Shown here: piece by piece, positions 59,716 through 64,000 of the stretch
Position numbering within the stretch: the first letter of the stretch is position 1
Layout of the letters: the number at the start of each line of letters is the position of its first letter
Notes under the pieces: generated by a model
Databases searched by the model: none
The model's input: only the letters and a program-made list of their open reading frames with translations
Told to the model about the DNA's origin: nothing
Source: Labyrinthula sp. Ha
Lineage: Eukaryota > Sar > Bigyra > Labyrinthulida > Labyrinthulaceae
Direction of reading: 5' to 3'
DNA: 64,000 nucleotides
Assembly: GCA_015227615.1 (NCBI GenBank)
Contig: JAALGZ010000072.1
Coordinates: forward strand, 1-64,000
Translations under genes and position numbers: made by a program

Positions 59716-61128
59716 TACACGTCCTTGAGCCAAACGTCTCAGAAACAAATATTTTACTTATGCATCATATGATAATCCATGCAAGAAAGCCGTTTCGCCC
59801 GGGAATTTTTAAGTAATAGTATGCAGTAGGACCATAATCCTGGCAATTTGAAGATTCTTATACCGTGGCAATATGAAATATAGATTTTTGAACCATTTGG
59901 CTTAAGGCCATGTGGCTTAATTTATTATCAAACATGAAAATAGATGATTGTGAAATCATCAAAATCAATCAAAATAGAAAAGAATAGGAAAACTTATATC
60001 TGTTAAATCATCTATAAATCAAATCCCACCTCGTAGAAAGCATAGAACAAATGAAATCAAGAATCAGCTGTTGCTCTTAAATCCTACTGAAGTAAAGACG
60101 TTCACTAAATGAGTCAGTTACCTAGTGACAATGTATTGCACAATGCATAGCTACCTTCATGGTTATGTGTAGATCATTATTCAAACCGGGTATATAATTA
60201 AATAATAGTTAGAATAGTAATTTCACCTATAGAAAAAATGTCATATATTTAAGAATTTTCGGCAATTACTTAGGAAAAGCAATTTATAAGAATAAGATGA
60301 CAAATCAAGGAAAGCATAAGATATGTTTAAAATAGATTAAAACTAATCGAAAACTTATTAAAAAAATGAGAACATTCTCACAAAGCGACTATTCTTGAAG
60401 CAGAGCTAAATTTGGTAAAATTAAACCGATAAACATTATGTTAAACTCGATTATCTAAGGAATTCGTACACTCTATTGCCAAAGAATATAGAAGTGACTT
60501 TATTGAGCAAGATCTTAACCAAATAGCTTGTTAAGGAGTCGAATAACTCCATCAAATGCACACAAAGATGTTTAACCTCTATATTCGCGTTTCCTCGCAG
60601 CATAAAAGAAGAAATCTAGCTTCCATTTCAGTTGAATTGCTTTAAGTAAGTAAGTCATCTTTAGTCACTTAGACTTCACTAGCTTTACGTCAGTTGGTAA
60701 AATACGTGTAAGGGCTCTATTGACCTCATATAAGCTGTTATTACCTAGGAACTAAGAGTCAAAATATAAAAAAGCTTAGCCTTTATTGAACTCTAAGGGG
60801 AGTTTATTCTAATCCTAGCTCAAGATAGCGAAGCTTGTTTATTCTTCTGTAATTATCACATCTTGAAAGAAAAGCGAACTTGAGAGAGAAACCAACGTTG
60901 ATTTTTATTTCACAAGGTAGGTCACCTTTTCCTTGACACCAGAAAAGCCTAGTTTGGGTAGGACACGCCCGGTTGTGTGGAGTACAGTACGACCCTAACT
61001 GAAGTTATTGTCTCGTATTCTTATTCGGAAAAATAGATCTGAGTGATGGCTCTTATACTGTAAGCCTGTGCTTAATAACTTTGATTTTAGAGATATGAGT
61101 TTTCTTGAATTTCTTTTAACCACAAATA
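59716..61128. other. Intergenic region, nothing recognised
   Basis: AT-rich DNA downstream of the TTL-family gene. No gene, RNA or clear repeat seen. Confidence 0.5.
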
Positions 61129-62823
61129 TCAAAATATGTATGAGAGAAGCTTAGTTAACATGTGCAACTTTTCCGTCTCTGAGGTGATTCCATATGGCAT
61201 ATGAGTCGAAAGCTTGAAAACCACTTCATCAAAGGTAGATGTGTTAGCAGGATAAATCCTTTCAAATCCACCTCTTCCTTCACTCTCAGAAAACATGGCT
61301 AGAATGTGCTCCATATCTTTCTCACTTAAATTATTCAGAGTGTTCTCTGTCGCATAGTCAATTTGGTAACTAAAGTGCAACTGCATTAGTATTTTAGCTA
61401 GTGGATAAGCTAGTTTCTGCTGATTGAACAAGAGCTGAATTACATCGTGTGCCATATGTTTCTTTGTATTATCATACTGAGAATCAATGTTTTGAGAAAG
61501 TTGCATGCTAGGCTCACCATTGACTTCTATTACTCTTGGGACAAGGTCTTCGTCAACGATAATATCTACTCCAATTAGCTGATAGCAATGCTTACAATCA
61601 TATGTCCACGAAGAAGCACCTGCCTTCTTAAATGCTCTAACGAACGGAATTTCAGCAGATAAAAACACTTTCGTTATAGCATTGCTGATGCTCTGCCATA
61701 ACAGTGCAAACTTTTTCTGACCAATTTTTTGTTTCATATAAGCCCTCAATTGCTCAAAGTTCCAAGTCAACTCATCAACATCCACCCCACTTTTTTTGTT
61801 CACAGATGTGTTGGTTAGGAATGATGTCCTTCGTCCACCATTTCTTGCCCTCTTATCATATTTCGTAGAAGCAAAACGAACTAAACCATCATTGTATAAG
61901 TACAATCGTAAGGGATTTAGCGAAGTAACTAAGATATAAGTTCGCATATCCCACTTTCGACCATTGATTAAGAAAGGCCGGCTTAGGTATTCTTGAACCA
62001 GTGCCTGATCAAAATCTTGAAAACTCTTGCCCATCGCAGAAAGTTGTAAATAGTTATCAATGACAAATATACCATTTCCCTCTCCCCTGTCAGTGGGTTT
62101 TACGATGAAGGAACTGTTCTTGTATTTACTTTTAGCCTCAATGAAAAATCGTTTCGAATCCTTTGGTAAAATCCAGCAGGGAAAAACATAGTTCATACTT
62201 TCTTCTGAATGACCACTAAGTTCTTGGAACTGATTCATGCTTTCACAGAATCTATCTTTATTCCAAAGAATTTTTCTTAGTCCAACTATTCGATTTACTT
62301 TCTGTCTATGTTCAAGCTTACTAAGCTCGGAAGGTTCAATACAATGAGTTTTTCCATCAAAAAGGTCTAAACACAACATTATATCCCAATTCTTATGCTT
62401 CTCAGTTTGAAGTTCAAGCTTTGTAGTCTTGAAAGGAAAAAAGTTCATTTTTTCAAATGTATCCATCCATAAAGTTAGATCCCTTTTTAATACAAAGCTT
62501 TTCCCCAGTATGGCAATTCTGGGGGTGTAGTCTGGAGGAAACAACCTTTTCTTCTCCAGGGCCTGCAGTGTGGAAATGATCCTAATAAAACCAAGCTTTT
62601 TTGGCAGTGGTGAATAAGCCTTGTGATCATTAAGTTTTGCTGAAGAATCTCCATCCAGCTCCCGGTCTCTCTCGAAATCTTCTTCCCTCAATCCTTTCAG
62701 CTCCTTGAAGACTTGCTGCGAATCGTTCCTCAGCTTATATAATACCTCAACATTCACCAAGACAAAAAATATAGCCAGAAGCAAGAAAAACCTTAAATTT
62801 AAATCTTTCGTTTCATTCTTCAT
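61129..62823 (-). CDS. Tubulin-tyrosine-ligase family protein with N-terminal membrane anchor
   Basis: A 564-residue single-exon protein. The TTL/ATP-grasp domain spans about 180-460. FIVKPTDRGEGNGIFVI (239-255) is the nucleotide-binding Lys/Gly-loop region. QEYLSRPFLINGRKWDMR (278-294) and RTYILVTSL (294-302) match the TTL core, as does NDGLVRFAS (311-319). GVDIIVDEDLVPRVIEVNGEPS (418-439) holds the metal-binding Asp, Glu and Asn. TTL enzymes ligate Tyr, Glu or Gly to tubulin tails or other proteins. A hydrophobic segment at about 11-28 after a short polar N-terminus looks like a signal anchor, which would put the catalytic domain in the secretory lumen, unlike the cytosolic tubulin enzymes. 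Its substrate is therefore open. It shares a 218-bp upstream region with the kinase gene. Confidence 0.87.
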   Translation of the reverse strand: MKNETKDLNLRFFLLLAIFFVLVNVEVLYKLRNDSQQVFKELKGLREEDFERDRELDGDSSAKLNDHKAYSPLPKKLGFIRIISTLQALEKKRLFPPDYTPRIAILGKSFVLKRDLTLWMDTFEKMNFFPFKTTKLELQTEKHKNWDIMLCLDLFDGKTHCIEPSELSKLEHRQKVNRIVGLRKILWNKDRFCESMNQFQELSGHSEESMNYVFPCWILPKDSKRFFIEAKSKYKNSSFIVKPTDRGEGNGIFVIDNYLQLSAMGKSFQDFDQALVQEYLSRPFLINGRKWDMRTYILVTSLNPLRLYLYNDGLVRFASTKYDKRARNGGRRTSFLTNTSVNKKSGVDVDELTWNFEQLRAYMKQKIGQKKFALLWQSISNAITKVFLSAEIPFVRAFKKAGASSWTYDCKHCYQLIGVDIIVDEDLVPRVIEVNGEPSMQLSQNIDSQYDNTKKHMAHDVIQLLFNQQKLAYPLAKILMQLHFSYQIDYATENTLNNLSEKDMEHILAMFSESEGRGGFERIYPANTSTFDEVVFKLSTHMPYGITSETEKLHMLTKLLSYIF

Positions 62824-63041
62824 TCTGTCAAACGGTTAAAAGTCTCTGCATTTGCTTAGAAATCATTTGGTAACTTTCTCAACGGTTACATTTCTTCACT
62901 ATCTACCGTTACCTTCCGTCTGTTTTTTTCATTTTAACTCTTGCCAATTAACGGACACTTTCCACATAATCGGATAGCTGGAAAAAGTTAAAGCGAGAAT
63001 AAAAAGTTTACACTGAATATATTAGATTTGATCTCCTATAA
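62824..63041. promoter_or_regulatory. Shared promoter region of the TTL-family and CAMK-like genes
   Basis: 218 bp between divergent ATGs. It contains several ACCGTT/AACGGT words (at 62832, 62882, 62906 and nearby) on both strands, possibly repeated regulatory sites. CTATAA lies just before the kinase start. Confidence 0.4.
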
Positions 63042-64000
63042 ATGCTGCCTAGAAACCGTCGACCACATAGAAGAAGTATGGAGGAGCTTCCAGTGGAAGC
63101 AATGGATCAAGACCTCTTTTCTCCTGTTGCTGAAGCTGCCTCTCCGAAAGACCATACCTCATCTACACAACTCAAGTTTCGGAGGTTGCCTAGACCAAAG
63201 AGGAAGAAACCACAAGTCGACAAACTAAAAACTGGAGATGGTCTTGTTGACAAGTTGTTGACCAAAATAAATAATGGAAGTACAAGGAGTTATAAAGAAG
63301 TTTACACGCTTAAACAAAAACTAGGTGAGGGGGCTTTTGCAAAAGTGTATTTGGCTATACACAATGAAACCGGGAAGAAGTGTGCGCTCAAAGTTATTTC
63401 TCTAAAGATTGAACCAAGCTCAAGCAAATCAAATATGATAGGAAGTGCTAAGGCACTAAAGGCTTTGGAAAAAAAACGTAAGCAAAAGTTACTAAGACAA
63501 AAAGTGAGAATTCTCGAGTCTGAAATTGGGGTCATGCGTCAGATATCTAAGTTTAGTTTGAACGATAAAAGAGGTTTAATGTGCTTAGAAGGAGAGGAGT
63601 GTTTTGCAAACAAGGATGAGATTGTCATTCCTTTAGAACTGCTTTCTGGTGGCGAATTGTTCGATCGATTACTTAAAAAGGAAAGATATTCAGAAAAAGA
63701 TGCCGCATATATTTTAAGGCGAGTAATTAAGGGCGTAAAAGTATTACACCAAAATGGAATTGTGCATAGAGATCTTAAACCAGAGAATCTAGTTTTTGAG
63801 ACAGAAGAGGAGGACTCTAGAATCAAGATCACAGATTATGGGTTAGCATTTCATTATTACAACGACAACGATCTCTTTCGCAAGAGCATTGTTGGTAGCC
63901 CGGGATACATTGCTCCTGAAATTTTGAAAGATAAATTTTATACCCCAGCTTGTGATATCTGGGCAATGGGTTGTATTCTTTTCATTCTACTTGTTGGTGG
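63042..64000 (+). CDS. CAMK-like Ser/Thr protein kinase, 3' end outside the window
   Basis: 319 codons are visible from the ATG at 63042; the frame is still open at the window edge. Residues 1-85 are polar and basic (RRLPRPKRKKPQ). The kinase domain starts near 88: glycine loop LGEGAFAKV (94-102), Lys117 (CALKV), HRDLKPEN (252-259, catalytic Asp254), metal-binding Asp275 in DYG, and APE at 301-303. LSGGELFDRL and YSEKDAAYILRRV are typical of CAMK-group kinases. Two oddities: DYG instead of DFG, and a Lys-rich insertion of about 30 residues between the ATP Lys and helix C. Any regulatory domain (calmodulin-binding or EF-hand) would lie beyond the window. The divergent TTL gene is 218 bp away. 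Confidence 0.87.
   Translation, partial: MLPRNRRPHRRSMEELPVEAMDQDLFSPVAEAASPKDHTSSTQLKFRRLPRPKRKKPQVDKLKTGDGLVDKLLTKINNGSTRSYKEVYTLKQKLGEGAFAKVYLAIHNETGKKCALKVISLKIEPSSSKSNMIGSAKALKALEKKRKQKLLRQKVRILESEIGVMRQISKFSLNDKRGLMCLEGEECFANKDEIVIPLELLSGGELFDRLLKKERYSEKDAAYILRRVIKGVKVLHQNGIVHRDLKPENLVFETEEEDSRIKITDYGLAFHYYNDNDLFRKSIVGSPGYIAPEILKDKFYTPACDIWAMGCILFILLVG

Noticed and set aside
1-64000. Alternative genetic code or a ciliate nucleus
   Set aside because: All three standard stops end conserved proteins at the expected places: NOP10 and ValRS with TGA, FZR1 and ADAT2 with TAG, the tail-anchored protein with TAA.
1-64000. tRNA, rRNA and CRISPR signals
   Set aside because: A few T-loop-like GTTCAAAT words (for example near 6319 and 27035) lack matching acceptor, D and anticodon stems. 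No regularly spaced direct repeats were seen.

Overview
The window is AT-rich nuclear DNA from a microbial eukaryote that uses the standard genetic code: TAA, TAG and TGA all end real genes. I recognise 15 protein genes. Their products are eukaryotic: FZR1/Cdh1, ADAT2, NOP10, a Qc-type SNARE, valyl-tRNA synthetase, a 7TM-RGS protein, a tubulin-tyrosine-ligase-like (TTL) protein and two protein kinases. Most genes have a single exon. Where introns occur they are extraordinarily short and uniform: 14 introns in five genes, all 27-32 nt, nearly all GT...TAG. That fits a protist with miniaturised introns; Blastocystis is known for introns of about this size. I cannot place the species from sequence alone. 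I see no plastid-targeted gene, tRNA, rRNA or CRISPR array.

Layout. 1-8.3 kb is gene-poor and holds a decayed Mutator-like (MULE) transposase copy. A 7TM-RGS gene lies at 8.3-9.7 kb, followed by 6 kb of non-coding DNA with a MITE-like element. At 16.0-21.1 kb six genes are packed on strictly alternating strands: EF-hand/zinc-finger membrane protein (-), ADAT2 (+), two-TM orphan (-), FZR1 (+), NOP10 (-), Qc-SNARE (+). They have short shared promoters (66-126 bp) and one 11-nt overlap of coding ends. 21.1-32 kb is a gene desert with a second MULE relic, one doubtful MULE fragment and two small repeats. A tail-anchored orphan (32.1 kb) and valyl-tRNA synthetase (34.8-38.0 kb) follow. After a further gap with a 1-kb TTAACG-rich element comes a 10-intron gene for a large multi-pass membrane protein (43.8-47.3 kb). 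At 52.2-54.7 kb three minus-strand genes lie in tandem: a TKL-type kinase, a small mitochondrial-type membrane protein and an orphan. The window ends with a TTL-family gene (-) head to head with a CAMK-like kinase (+) cut off by the window edge.

Functions. The gene set is housekeeping plus signalling: translation (ValRS, ADAT2), ribosome and snoRNP biogenesis (NOP10), cell cycle (FZR1), membrane traffic (SNARE), and G-protein, kinase and calcium signalling. No pathway-level operon is implied; neighbours appear to share promoters rather than function. The least explained items are the 1,050-residue, 10-intron membrane protein, the EF-hand/TM/zinc-finger protein, and the TTL protein with a membrane anchor. 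Several true gene models appear only when the tiny introns are removed: the kinase's N-myristoylation-type first exon, the SNARE's membrane anchor and FZR1's second half.
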